From positions 1 through 64,000 of the forward strand of contig CACXJP010000001.1 in the NCBI GenBank assembly GCA_902768065.1: a stretch of DNA of 64,000 nucleotides. The letters run 5' to 3'. Below, piece by piece: positions 11,822 through 19,117 of the stretch. The DNA is from an uncultured Erysipelotrichaceae bacterium. GTDB lineage: Bacteria; Bacillota_I; Bacilli_A; RF39; UBA660. Made by a program: the position numbers and the translations under genes. The first letter of the stretch is position 1; each line of letters starts with the position of its first letter. The notes under the pieces are model-generated. The model searched no databases. It worked only from the letters and a program-made list of their open reading frames with translations, and was not told where the DNA came from.

Positions 11822-11856
11822 AAAAAATAAAGAAGTAATTTTAAAAATTACTTCTT
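11822..11856 (-). terminator. Intrinsic terminator after rplL
   Basis: An AAGAAGTAATTTT/AAAATTACTTCTT hairpin (11830-11856) is followed on the minus strand by a run of T. It starts six bases after the rplL stop codon and separates rplJL from rpoBC. Confidence 0.85.
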
Positions 11857-11862
11857 ATTGCA

Positions 11863-12135
11863 TTATTTAACTTCTACAGTAGCTCCAGCTTCTTCAAGCT
11901 TAGCTTTGATTTCATCAGCTTCAGCTGTAGGAATATTTTCCTTAACAACACCGTTTGAATCAACGATATCTTTAGCTTCTTTTAATCCTAAACCAGTAAT
12001 TTCTTTAACAGCTTTGATAACTCCAACTTTTCCAGCTCCAGCATCAGCGATAGAAACTGTAACTGTACTTGGTGCATCTAATAAATTCATTTCTTTTAAA
12101 CTACTGATAAAATCTTCTTTTGTTAATTTAGCCAT
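11863..12135 (-). CDS. rplL: 50S ribosomal protein L7/L12, internally shortened
   Basis: L7/L12 forms the ribosomal stalk that recruits translation GTPases. The C-terminal domain is complete ([20 protein letters not shown] to the end). The N-terminal part is too short: [19 protein letters not shown] runs straight into [10 protein letters not shown], so the second dimerisation helix (usually ELxxLVKxxEEEFGV) and the Ala-rich hinge are absent. The product is 90 residues against about 120-125 usual. The frame is preserved. The family needs the missing part to dimerise and bind L10, so either a deletion in the assembled sequence or a true variant must be considered. It lies 32 bp after rplJ with a GGAGG ribosome binding site. 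Confidence 0.93.
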   Translation of the reverse strand: MAKLTKEDFISSLKEMNLLDAPSTVTVSIADAGAGKVGVIKAVKEITGLGLKEAKDIVDSNGVVKENIPTAEADEIKAKLEEAGATVEVK

Positions 12136-12167
12136 TATAATTTCCTCCTTATATTTTTAATTTTTAA

Positions 12168-12662
12168 TTAATTTTCTTCTTTTTGTTGACTATATAAATC
12201 TAAGCAGATTGATAAATCTCTTACTATACCAATCATACCACCAGCAAGCATTGTAAGTAATTGTTCTCTTGATGGTAATGTAGCATATTCAGCTAACTTA
12301 GCTTGATCAGCCTTTTCACCATCTACAATCCCTACTTTTAAAACTAATGCTGGATGTTCTTTAGCAAATTCAGATAAAACCTTAATTGGAGCGATTTGAT
12401 CATCACCAAATGCAAATGCACTTGGACCAGTTAATCCTTCAGTAAGGTCAATTCCTAAATCATTAAAAGCTCTAGTCATCAAAGTATTCTTATATACTTT
12501 GTAATCTGAGTTTGTTTCTTTAAGTTTAGTACGTAACTCTTTAGATTCAGCATCTGTAATACCACGATAATCAAATAATACGATTGTCTTAGCATTTTGA
12601 GCACGTTCCTTAATCTCATCAATAACAACTTGCTTTTGACTTAAGATTTTTTCACTTGCCAT
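12168..12662 (-). CDS. rplJ: 50S ribosomal protein L10
   Basis: L10 anchors the L7/L12 dimers to 23S rRNA. The 164-residue protein starts at MASEKILSQKQ (ATG 12660-12662) behind AAGGAGGTG; an upstream in-frame ATG lies inside the structured leader and is rejected. The core (KTIVLFDYRGITDAE) and the C-terminal helix are present and the length is normal. It is cotranscribed with rplL and preceded by the L10 leader, through which L10-L7/L12 complexes repress their own synthesis in related bacteria. Confidence 0.96.
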   Translation of the reverse strand: MASEKILSQKQVVIDEIKERAQNAKTIVLFDYRGITDAESKELRTKLKETNSDYKVYKNTLMTRAFNDLGIDLTEGLTGPSAFAFGDDQIAPIKVLSEFAKEHPALVLKVGIVDGEKADQAKLAEYATLPSREQLLTMLAGGMIGIVRDLSICLDLYSQQKEEN

Positions 12663-12679
12663 AATACACCTCCTTATTA

Positions 12680-12800
12680 ATCTATTGAGGGATGCCATAA
12701 AAAGGTTCTTTAACACCATGCCAAAGAACCTTTTCAATTACTTAATTAAAGTCCTCGGCAGGATTTACTTGTACACCTGCTGTCTATGGCACCTACAAAT
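12680..12800 (-). promoter_or_regulatory. Ribosomal protein L10 leader (autoregulatory RNA)
   Basis: The untranslated RNA ahead of rplJ contains CCTGCCGAGG, the conserved stretch of the Firmicute L10 leader, an upstream CAGCAGGTGTAC segment that can pair with it, and a long hairpin formed by AAAAGGTTCTTT and AAAGAACCTTTT just before the ribosome binding site. The GGTGCCATAGACAGC and TATGGCATCC segments can also close an outer helix. Motif and position fit the known family in which L10 binding represses rplJL. Confidence 0.85.
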
Positions 12801-12807
12801 TGTCTCT

Positions 12808-12836
12808 ATTATATATTATTATTTATTATTTGTCAA
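12808..12836 (-). promoter_or_regulatory. Sigma-A promoter of rplJL
   Basis: A consensus promoter on the minus strand: TTGACA (12831-12836), 17 bp, TATAAT (12808-12813). The -35 box lies inside the last codons of rplA. Transcription from about 12800 yields exactly the L10 leader. Confidence 0.88.
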
Positions 12837-13521
12837 AATTATTTTCTACTTTTATTCCAGGACCCATAGTTGCTGAAATAGAAATATTCTTGATATATTC
12901 ACCTTTAACTGTTGCTGGCTTAATTCTTAAAATTTGTCCAACAAAAGCATCTAAGTTAGCAAGTAAATCTTCTTCACTAAATGAAACCTTACCAATTACA
13001 CCATGAACATTACCAAAACTATCAGTTCTATATTCAACACGTCCTGCTTTAACTTCTTCAACTGCTTTCTTAATATCCATTGTAACTGTACCAGTCTTTG
13101 GATTTGGCATTAATCCCTTAGGTCCTAACACCTTACCTAACTTACCTAATAAAGGCATCATATCTGGAGTAGCAATAATTGTATCAAAATCGAACCAATT
13201 TTCTTTTTCGATTTTTTCTAACATATCAGTATCTCCAACATAGTCAGCACCAGCATCCTTAGCTTCTTGAGCCTTTGGACCTCTAGTAACTACTAATACT
13301 TTTTTAGTTTTACCAGTTCCCTTAGGAAGTACGATTGCGCCTCTTAATTGTTGATCAGCTTTCTTAGTATCAAGATTTAATCTCATTGCTATTTCAATTG
13401 ATCCATCAAATGAACTAGTAGAAGTTTCTTTTACAAGCTTAACAGCTTCTTCTTTAGTATATATATTACTTTTGTCAAATTTAGATAAAGCTTCTACATA
13501 TTTTTTACTTCTTTTTTTCAT
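12826..13521 (-). CDS. rplA: 50S ribosomal protein L1
   Basis: L1 forms the mobile stalk that handles E-site tRNA, and represses its own operon in many bacteria. The 231-residue protein shows the signature MPNPKTGTVTMDI and the GKLGKVLGPKGLMPNP loop, with a complete N-terminus (MKKRSKKYVEAL) and C-terminus (ISATMGPGIKVE). It follows rplK by 76 bp. The 3' end overlaps the rplJ promoter. No oddities were seen. Confidence 0.97.
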   Translation of the reverse strand: MKKRSKKYVEALSKFDKSNIYTKEEAVKLVKETSTSSFDGSIEIAMRLNLDTKKADQQLRGAIVLPKGTGKTKKVLVVTRGPKAQEAKDAGADYVGDTDMLEKIEKENWFDFDTIIATPDMMPLLGKLGKVLGPKGLMPNPKTGTVTMDIKKAVEEVKAGRVEYRTDSFGNVHGVIGKVSFSEEDLLANLDAFVGQILRIKPATVKGEYIKNISISATMGPGIKVENNFDK

Positions 13522-13597
13522 ATATTTTCCTCCTTATGTGGTTTAAGCGGATTTTTCCTACCACTAGGTATTACCTATATGGTTATTAATTTATTAA
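13522..13597 (-). promoter_or_regulatory. Possible L1 operator between rplK and rplA
   Basis: The RNA between rplK and rplA contains GTGGTAGGA, an intervening CCGCTTAA and then ACCAC immediately before the rplA ribosome binding site, so GTGGT and ACCAC can pair around an internal bulge. L1 translational operators usually mimic the 23S rRNA site with a similar short helix and asymmetric loop. The assignment rests on position and this pairing only. Confidence 0.4.
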
Positions 13598-14029
13598 TTA
13601 TTCTTGTCCTTCAACTTTGATTCCCATGTTCTTAGCAGTTCCAGCAACTATTTTCATAGCACCTTCAACATCATATGCATTAAGATCAGGTAATTTAATT
13701 TCAGCTATTTCCTTTAATGTAGCTTGTGAAATAGTAGCAACTGTTTCCTTGCTTCCATTTGTAGCACCTTTCTTAACCTTAGCATATTTTTTTAATAGGA
13801 ATGCTGTAGGTGGAGTTTTAATAATAAAATCAAAACTTCTATCCTCATATATAGAGATTTCAACTGGTAATACATCACCCATTTTATCTCTAGTAGCATC
13901 ATTATACTTAGTACAAAAATCTTGTAAATTAATTCCTGCAGGTCCTAATACAGTACCAACTGGTGGAGCTGGTGTAGCTTTTCCTGCTGGAATTTGTAAC
14001 TTAATCTTCTTTACTGCTTCCTTTGCCAC
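13598..14029 (-). CDS. rplK: 50S ribosomal protein L11
   Basis: L11 forms the base of the factor-binding stalk. The conserved KIKLQIPAGKATPAPPVG and GINLQDFCTKYN segments and the C-terminal rRNA-binding region (GTAKNMGIKVEG) are present; 143 residues is normal. The start is set at GTG 14027-14029 (VAKEAVKK), six bases after AGGAGGTG. A longer frame beginning nine bases upstream would start inside the ribosome binding site and is rejected. It is the first gene of rplK-rplA. Confidence 0.96.
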   Translation of the reverse strand: MAKEAVKKIKLQIPAGKATPAPPVGTVLGPAGINLQDFCTKYNDATRDKMGDVLPVEISIYEDRSFDFIIKTPPTAFLLKKYAKVKKGATNGSKETVATISQATLKEIAEIKLPDLNAYDVEGAMKIVAGTAKNMGIKVEGQE

Positions 14030-14142
14030 GAAAAACACCTCCTATAGTTTTATTTCGCGAGTGGTACAAATAGCTTGATTACCGCTTTAAAATGCAAACC
14101 ATGCTTCCCACTAAATCTATATTAATTAAATATAGCCCCTAA

Positions 14143-14171
14143 ATAATAACACAATAATTATATTATTGCAA
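14143..14171 (-). promoter_or_regulatory. Sigma-A type promoter of rplKA
   Basis: On the minus strand TTGCAA (14166-14171), 17 bp, TATTAT (14143-14148). It begins at the end of nusG and drives an untranslated leader of about 100 nt that contains a GTGGGAAGCATGG segment; related bacteria have an L1/L11 regulatory site there. Confidence 0.65.
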
Positions 14172-14177
14172 GTAAAA

Positions 14178-14711
14178 TTAAGCATTTTCTATTTGACTTA
14201 ATTCAACTTCTACAGATGTTTCTTGTCCAAATAAATCAACAAGCAACATAACCTTCTGATTTGGTAAGTCTACTGAATCAACTGTTCCATACATTCCATT
14301 AAATGGACCAGCAATAATTTTAACCTTAGTTCCCTCTGTTAATTCAGTATCAACATCCATTCTACTAATACCCATATTACCAAGTATTTTATCAACTTCG
14401 TATGGTTGTAATGGAGTTGGTTTTGCACCCTTTCCACTTGATCCAATAAATCCTGTAACACCAGGAGTATTTCTAACTACATACCAAGCTTCATCAGTCA
14501 TAACCATTTCAACTAGAATGTATCCTGGAAACATCTTTTTTACTTTTTCTTTTGTTACACCATCTTTTACTTCAACAATTTTTTCCTCAGGTATAACAAC
14601 TCTATGAATATAATCTTGCATATCCATAGATTCAGCTCTCATCTCTAATTTTTCTTTTACTTTATTCTCATGACCAGAATAAGTATTAACTACATACCAT
14701 TGTTTTTCCAT
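14178..14711 (-). CDS. nusG: Transcription elongation/antitermination factor NusG
   Basis: NusG binds the RNA polymerase clamp and controls pausing and termination. The 177-residue protein has the NGN domain (QWYVVNTYSGHENKV, MFPGYILVEM, VRNTPGVTGFIG) and a C-terminal KOW domain (GPFNGMYGTVDSVD). Length is standard. It lies 9 bp after secE and ahead of the rplK promoter, in the conserved secE-nusG-rplK-rplA order. Confidence 0.97.
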   Translation of the reverse strand: MEKQWYVVNTYSGHENKVKEKLEMRAESMDMQDYIHRVVIPEEKIVEVKDGVTKEKVKKMFPGYILVEMVMTDEAWYVVRNTPGVTGFIGSSGKGAKPTPLQPYEVDKILGNMGISRMDVDTELTEGTKVKIIAGPFNGMYGTVDSVDLPNQKVMLLVDLFGQETSVEVELSQIENA

Positions 14712-14720
14712 AAAAACCTC

Positions 14721-15038
14721 CTACGCAAATAATGATTGAACAAGTGCAAATAAAATATCAATTAAATAAAAGAACAAAGAACAAAATATAATAAATACTA
14801 TACAAGCAATAGAATACTTAATCATATCTTTTTTAGATGTCCAATGAACTTTTTTAAACTCACTTTTTACACCATTGCAAAATATCCTGAATCTTACGAA
14901 GAAGCTTTGCTTTTCAACAACCTTTTCTTCTTTTTTAGCAACTTTTTTTACAGTTTCTTTTTTCTTAGTATTATTTTTCTTTTTTATACTAGAAGTTTCA
15001 TATTTGTCTTCTACAACTTTTTTTCTTACTTCAGCCAT
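14721..15038 (-). CDS. secE: Preprotein translocase subunit SecE
   Basis: SecE clamps the SecY channel. The C-terminal half has the family pattern: an amphipathic helix (FCNGVKSEFKKVHWTSKKDM) followed by one membrane span (about residues 80-102). The protein is 105 residues because of a lysine-rich N-terminal extension of about 45 residues. ATG 15036-15038 (MAEVRKK) is chosen since the upstream in-frame GTG lies in the ribosome binding site. rpmG, often just upstream in Bacillus, is absent here; the 100 bp upstream hold no gene. Confidence 0.92.
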   Translation of the reverse strand: MAEVRKKVVEDKYETSSIKKKNNTKKKETVKKVAKKEEKVVEKQSFFVRFRIFCNGVKSEFKKVHWTSKKDMIKYSIACIVFIIFCSLFFYLIDILFALVQSLFA

Positions 15039-15139
15039 TTTACTCACCTAATCCCAATTTTTTTTCAAAATAAAAACACTTCCACGTGCTTACAACAATA
15101 AAATAGCATAAACATATAGAAATGTCAATAAATTTTCTA

Positions 15140-15847
15140 TTAACTATTAACAATTATAAATACAATTAAAAGAATAAGAATAACACTTAGTACAATTAAA
15201 GTAGGTATAAGAACTCCACTAATAAATGCAGCTTCTCTATAACCACTTATTTGCTTATATATAGCATCATTTATTTTATCATTTGATAAATTATCAACTT
15301 TTTTGTTTTCACTGTAATCAACTTCTTTTGGTTTTTTTCCATCACTTTCACTTATTTGTTGCTCTAATTGAACTAAATCTCTATTCATTTTTTCTAAAGC
15401 AAATTCAGAAAAATAAACAGAAGCCCCTCTTTGAACAACGCCTCTATAATAAGGAACATCCCCCTCTGGCAAAAATCTTGCTATTTCATCAAAATTTTCT
15501 TTTAAGAAAGATGGTGTAAGATGATTCAAAGTATTTGTATATAAACCAACCTGAATTAAAGTAGAATTAAATATATCTTCCTTAATCATTTCACTTTTTT
15601 CTGATATATTACTACTAAGCTCAATTATATTATCAAATTGTACATGATCTGGCTGTTCATTTAGAATCTCAATCCTAGAAGGATAAAATTGTTCTATACA
15701 ATATCCATGATCATGAATGTATTTAAGCGCAATATCCATATTTAGAAAAACTTCTCTTTTTTCTTCATCAGAATAATGTTCTTTAACCCAATCAAATAAA
15801 GTAACTCTATCATCATCAGGCTTTTTAAATGGAATAATTTGAGCCAT
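15140..15847 (-). CDS. Tail-anchored protein with degenerate protein-kinase-like fold
   Basis: No named family was recognised. Residues 37-62 read like a eukaryotic-type kinase catalytic loop (ALKYIHDHGYCIEQFYPSRI for the usual ALxYLHxxGxxHRDxKPxNI) with the catalytic HRD replaced by IEQ. Residues 65-77 resemble the strand leading to DFG but lack DFG, and residues 90-110 resemble the helix normally written SDVYSLGVxLYELLTG. A charged linker (160-200) leads to a single C-terminal membrane helix (about 208-233) with almost nothing after it. This suggests a cytosolic pseudokinase held to the membrane by its tail. It sits between secE and sigH, apparently its own unit with a TATCACC (GGTGATA) ribosome binding site. 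The kinase reading is inference. Confidence 0.6.
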   Translation of the reverse strand: MAQIIPFKKPDDDRVTLFDWVKEHYSDEEKREVFLNMDIALKYIHDHGYCIEQFYPSRIEILNEQPDHVQFDNIIELSSNISEKSEMIKEDIFNSTLIQVGLYTNTLNHLTPSFLKENFDEIARFLPEGDVPYYRGVVQRGASVYFSEFALEKMNRDLVQLEQQISESDGKKPKEVDYSENKKVDNLSNDKINDAIYKQISGYREAAFISGVLIPTLIVLSVILILLIVFIIVNS

Positions 15848-15929
15848 AATATCACCCTATCCTACATAATAATTTTAAAACAAAAATAAAAAAAAGACAA
15901 ATTATTGATATCTTTTTTTTATACTTTAC

Positions 15930-16499
15930 TTATTTTTTACTCTCAACTATTTTTTTTACCTTTCTACCCTTAAACTGAACTCTTCTTAAAGGCAAATCTA
16001 AAAGGACACTTATTTCCTTATATGAAAAGCCATTATATCTTAATTCAAAAATACAAGAATCTTCAAATCCAAGCTCTAAATATATTCTATTGAAGAATGA
16101 TCTAAGATCATTATAATCACAATACTCATCAATATTAGATGTACCAATAATATTATTATCATCAATATTAATAAGATACTGATTACTTATATTTTTCATT
16201 TCACAACTAATTTTTCTACAAAAAGAAAGCAAAGCTCTATTAATACATAAAATAACAAACGTATAAAACAAGCTATCTTTTCCCTCATTAAAACTATTAA
16301 CAGCACTATGAAAAGCAATATAGGCTTCTTGCTGAAAATCATCAAGATCATAACCATAATTCTTATAGTTATTGTAATATGTATATGCCAATCTTTTCAT
16401 TATAGGAATATACTTATTAAATAAATCATTATAAGAAGAATCATCGTTCTCTCTTACATTATAAATAAGTTCATAATCATTATACTTTTTGTAATTCAT
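15930..16499 (-). CDS. sigH: Sigma-70 family factor, SigH-like
   Basis: A 189-residue sigma factor with region 2 (NDLFNKYIPIMKRLAYTYYNN, then DDFQQEAYIAFHSAVNSFN) and a C-terminal region 4 helix-turn-helix (FELRYNGFSYKEISVLLDLP). Place and size match sigH (spo0H) of Bacillus, which lies in rlmB-yacP-sigH-secE-nusG; in Bacillus it directs early sporulation and competence genes. yacP is missing, and rlmB follows directly with 5 bp between. Which genes it controls here cannot be read from the sequence; the presence of spoVG, yabP, yabG, bofA and comK in the window makes a similar role plausible. Confidence 0.78.
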   Translation of the reverse strand: MNYKKYNDYELIYNVRENDDSSYNDLFNKYIPIMKRLAYTYYNNYKNYGYDLDDFQQEAYIAFHSAVNSFNEGKDSLFYTFVILCINRALLSFCRKISCEMKNISNQYLINIDDNNIIGTSNIDEYCDYNDLRSFFNRIYLELGFEDSCIFELRYNGFSYKEISVLLDLPLRRVQFKGRKVKKIVESKK

Positions 16500-16504
16500 T
16501 ATAC

Positions 16505-17206
16505 CTACTTTCTATTTCGAATCACCTCATAAATCATTATACCTGCAGCAACGCTTGCATTTAAACTATTTGTAGTACCATACATTGGTATTTTAACTAG
16601 AAAGTCACATTTTTTAGCAACCAAACTAGAAATTCCACTTCCCTCATTACCTATTACAATGGCAATTTTTCCAGAATAATCTACAGTTCTATAATCAACA
16701 CTATCTGTAAGAGAAGTTCCAACAATCCAATAACCATTATCTTTCAAAGAATCAATACAATTTGCAATACTAGATACTGAAACTAAATTAATATTCTGCA
16801 ACGTTCCAGCGCTTGTTTTCATAACAGTAGCATTTACTTGTACTTGTCTATTTTTACTTAATATAATTGATTTAATTCCCGCCGCTTCACAAGTCCTAAT
16901 AATTGCTCCTAGATTATGAGGATCCTCTAAATGATCAAGTATTACAACAACATCATCTGAATTACTATTTATAATAGAATCTAAATTGTTGTATTGGTAA
17001 TCCGGAATAGATAGAATTATACCTTGATTTAAACCACTACACAAATCATCAATTTGTTTTTTTGTTCTTATTTTTACAGGGATATTTTTTATTTTCAATA
17101 AGTCAATTATTTCTTTGTCGTTAAAATTATCCTGTAAAAAAACTTCTTTAATTATATTATTTCCTATCAATAAGTCTTTAGCAACATTTTTCCCATATAC
17201 ATACAT
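16505..17206 (-). CDS. rlmB: 23S rRNA (guanosine-2'-O) methyltransferase RlmB, TrmH/SpoU family
   Basis: RlmB methylates the 2'-O of a guanosine in the 23S rRNA peptidyl-transferase region. The N-terminal substrate-binding domain starts MYVYGKNVAKDLL. The SpoU motifs are DHLEDPHNLGAIIRTCEA (motif 1, catalytic Asn/Arg), IVIGNEGSGIS (motif 2) and IPMYGTTNSLNASVAAGI (motif 3). The length, 233 residues, is typical. The ATG follows the mrnC stop by four bases with little ribosome binding site, which suggests translational coupling. Confidence 0.94.
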   Translation of the reverse strand: MYVYGKNVAKDLLIGNNIIKEVFLQDNFNDKEIIDLLKIKNIPVKIRTKKQIDDLCSGLNQGIILSIPDYQYNNLDSIINSNSDDVVVILDHLEDPHNLGAIIRTCEAAGIKSIILSKNRQVQVNATVMKTSAGTLQNINLVSVSSIANCIDSLKDNGYWIVGTSLTDSVDYRTVDYSGKIAIVIGNEGSGISSLVAKKCDFLVKIPMYGTTNSLNASVAAGIMIYEVIRNRK

Positions 17207-17210
17207 TAGA

Positions 17211-17582
17211 CTATACCAAGATAAAACTCATTATTTTATCTATCCTTTCTTTATTATTTGTTAACTCCAAAAATCCAATTACAGCTTCTAGACCAGTTGC
17301 ATATTTATAAGTAATAATATCACAACTTTTTGGATGAGAAGTTGTTTTATAATTTCTAGCTCTTTTAAATACATCAATTTCTTCCTGTGTTAAGAAATCC
17401 TCATCCAACATTGATTGTAAATATTTAGCCTGACTAACTGCACTTACATATTTAATTGACTCAGTCTGAAGATCATTTACATTAGAAAAACCTTTATCTA
17501 TTAGATATTTTCTAACATAATTTTCATAAATAGAATCACCCAAATATGCAAGAACTAAAACATTTATCTCATAAACACTCAT
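17211..17582 (-). CDS. mrnC: Mini-ribonuclease III
   Basis: Mini-III matures 23S rRNA ends in Bacillus and consists of an RNase III catalytic domain without the dsRNA-binding domain. The 123-residue protein begins with the fold's first acidic patch (LVLAYLGDSIYENYVRKYL) and ends with the conserved KYATGLEAVIGFLEL metal-binding segment. It sits between cysS and rlmB, as in Bacillus (cysS-mrnC-rlmB). Confidence 0.94.
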   Translation of the reverse strand: MSVYEINVLVLAYLGDSIYENYVRKYLIDKGFSNVNDLQTESIKYVSAVSQAKYLQSMLDEDFLTQEEIDVFKRARNYKTTSHPKSCDIITYKYATGLEAVIGFLELTNNKERIDKIMSFILV

Positions 17583-17619
17583 AATAACCTCCTAATTAAA
17601 CAATAAAAGATTAGAAAAA

Positions 17620-19017
17620 CTAATCCTTTATTACTTCATAACTAGTTCCTTCTCTAGTATCAATTAATCTTATTCCCTTTTTCAATAAGTCATCTCTAAT
17701 CTTATCAGCCAAAGCAAAATCCTTATTCTTTTTAGCTTCTGCTCTTTTGTTAATTAATTCGTTAATTTCATCATCTAATTCATTATGTTTTTCTGTATTA
17801 TCAGCACATAAATCTAAAGCAAAGACATTATCAAACTCGTTAATCAAAGAAATTTTAGTAGTTCCATTTATATTAGTATCTTTTAATAACTCATACAAAA
17901 TAGATAAAGCATTAGAAGTATTTAAATCATTTTCTAATTGTAATTTAAACTTCTCAATATAAGAATTATATGCATCTTCATCTATAGAACCATCTTCTTG
18001 TATCCCAGATATTTTTTTTAATAGTTTTTTATATGTATTCTCTGCTTGAGCAAGATTATCATAAGTGAATAATAATTGTTTTCTATAGTGAGATCCTAAA
18101 CACATAAATCTAAAAGATAATGGGTTATACCCCTTTTCTTTTAGAGTAGATACAGTTAATATTCCACCAGTAGATTTACTCATCTTTCCAGATTCATCAA
18201 TTAAGTGTTCATTATGAAACCAATAGTTACACCATTTATGTCCTAAAAAAGATTCACTCTGAGCAATTTCATTAGTATGATGTGGAAAGATATTATCAAC
18301 GCCTCCACCATGAATATCTAAGTACTCACCTAAATATTTTATAGAAATACCTGTACATTCAATATGCCATCCAGGATATCCCTTACCCCATGGTGAATCC
18401 CATAACAATTCATGATTTTCGAATTTACTTGTTGTAAACCATAAAACAAAATCAGCCTGATTTTTCTTATTAGAATCTTCAAGTACATCCTCCCTAGCTC
18501 CAACAGCCAAATTACTATCTTGATTCGTTAAGCAATAATAATTATCTAATTTAGAAGTATCAAAATAAACATTTCCACCAGAAACATAAGCAAAACCATC
18601 ATCAAGCAATTTCTTTATTATTTTAATATAATCATCAATATTATCTGTTGCAGGACTAACTATTTCAGGTTTAAGACAATTAACCAATTCAAAATCTTCG
18701 AAAAATGCATCAGTATAAAACTTAGCAATTTCCATAGATGATTTATGTTCTCTTTTACGAGCAATTTCCATTTTATCATCACCAGTATCACCATCACTTG
18801 ATAAATGACCTACATCCGTAATATTCATTGCTCTTGTTACATCATAACCTAAAAACCTAAGAGTTCTATCTAAGATATCATGACCAATATAATTACGTAT
18901 ATTTCCTATATGTGCATAATGATAAACTGTAGGTCCACAAGTGTACATTTTAACTTTACCCTCTTCATAAGGAATAAAATCTTCTACCTTTCTGGACAAT
19001 GTATTATATATTTTCAT
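17620..19017 (-). CDS. cysS: Cysteinyl-tRNA synthetase
   Basis: The class I enzyme that charges tRNA-Cys. The 465-residue protein shows MYTCGPTVYHYAHIGN with a zinc-ligand Cys and the HIGH-type motif HIGN, the WHIECTGIS zinc motif, HHTNEIAQSE and the KMSKS loop (GKMSKSTGG). The C-terminal DALR and anticodon-binding regions are present. It is the first gene of cysS-mrnC-rlmB. A short hairpin (17605-17629) pairs over the TAG stop and may attenuate read-through, but lacks a strong T run. No T-box is seen upstream. Confidence 0.97.
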   Translation of the reverse strand: MKIYNTLSRKVEDFIPYEEGKVKMYTCGPTVYHYAHIGNIRNYIGHDILDRTLRFLGYDVTRAMNITDVGHLSSDGDTGDDKMEIARKREHKSSMEIAKFYTDAFFEDFELVNCLKPEIVSPATDNIDDYIKIIKKLLDDGFAYVSGGNVYFDTSKLDNYYCLTNQDSNLAVGAREDVLEDSNKKNQADFVLWFTTSKFENHELLWDSPWGKGYPGWHIECTGISIKYLGEYLDIHGGGVDNIFPHHTNEIAQSESFLGHKWCNYWFHNEHLIDESGKMSKSTGGILTVSTLKEKGYNPLSFRFMCLGSHYRKQLLFTYDNLAQAENTYKKLLKKISGIQEDGSIDEDAYNSYIEKFKLQLENDLNTSNALSILYELLKDTNINGTTKISLINEFDNVFALDLCADNTEKHNELDDEINELINKRAEAKKNKDFALADKIRDDLLKKGIRLIDTREGTSYEVIKD

Positions 19018-19084
19018 AATATCACCTCATTCGAACTTATTATATCAAATATAATAAAAATAAGATAGAAAAAAATTACAAACA

Positions 19085-19109
19085 AAAAAGGAAGTATAAA
19101 CTTCCTTTA
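19085..19109 (-). terminator. Intrinsic terminator after the YfcC-like gene
   Basis: AAAGGAAGT pairs with ACTTCCTTT, followed by T residues on the minus strand; it begins about nine bases after the stop codon. Confidence 0.8.
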
Positions 19110-19117
19110 CCATTTCA

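Noticed and set aside
12663..12737. Extended L10 start with 25 extra N-terminal residues
   Set aside because: The extra codons lie inside the L10 leader hairpin and lack a ribosome binding site; MASEKILSQ has a strong one and matches the family start.
15079..15093. A CCACGTG core upstream of secE that resembles parS
   Set aside because: Only the central CACGTG matches; the flanking arms TGTT and AACA are absent, so it is not counted as parS.
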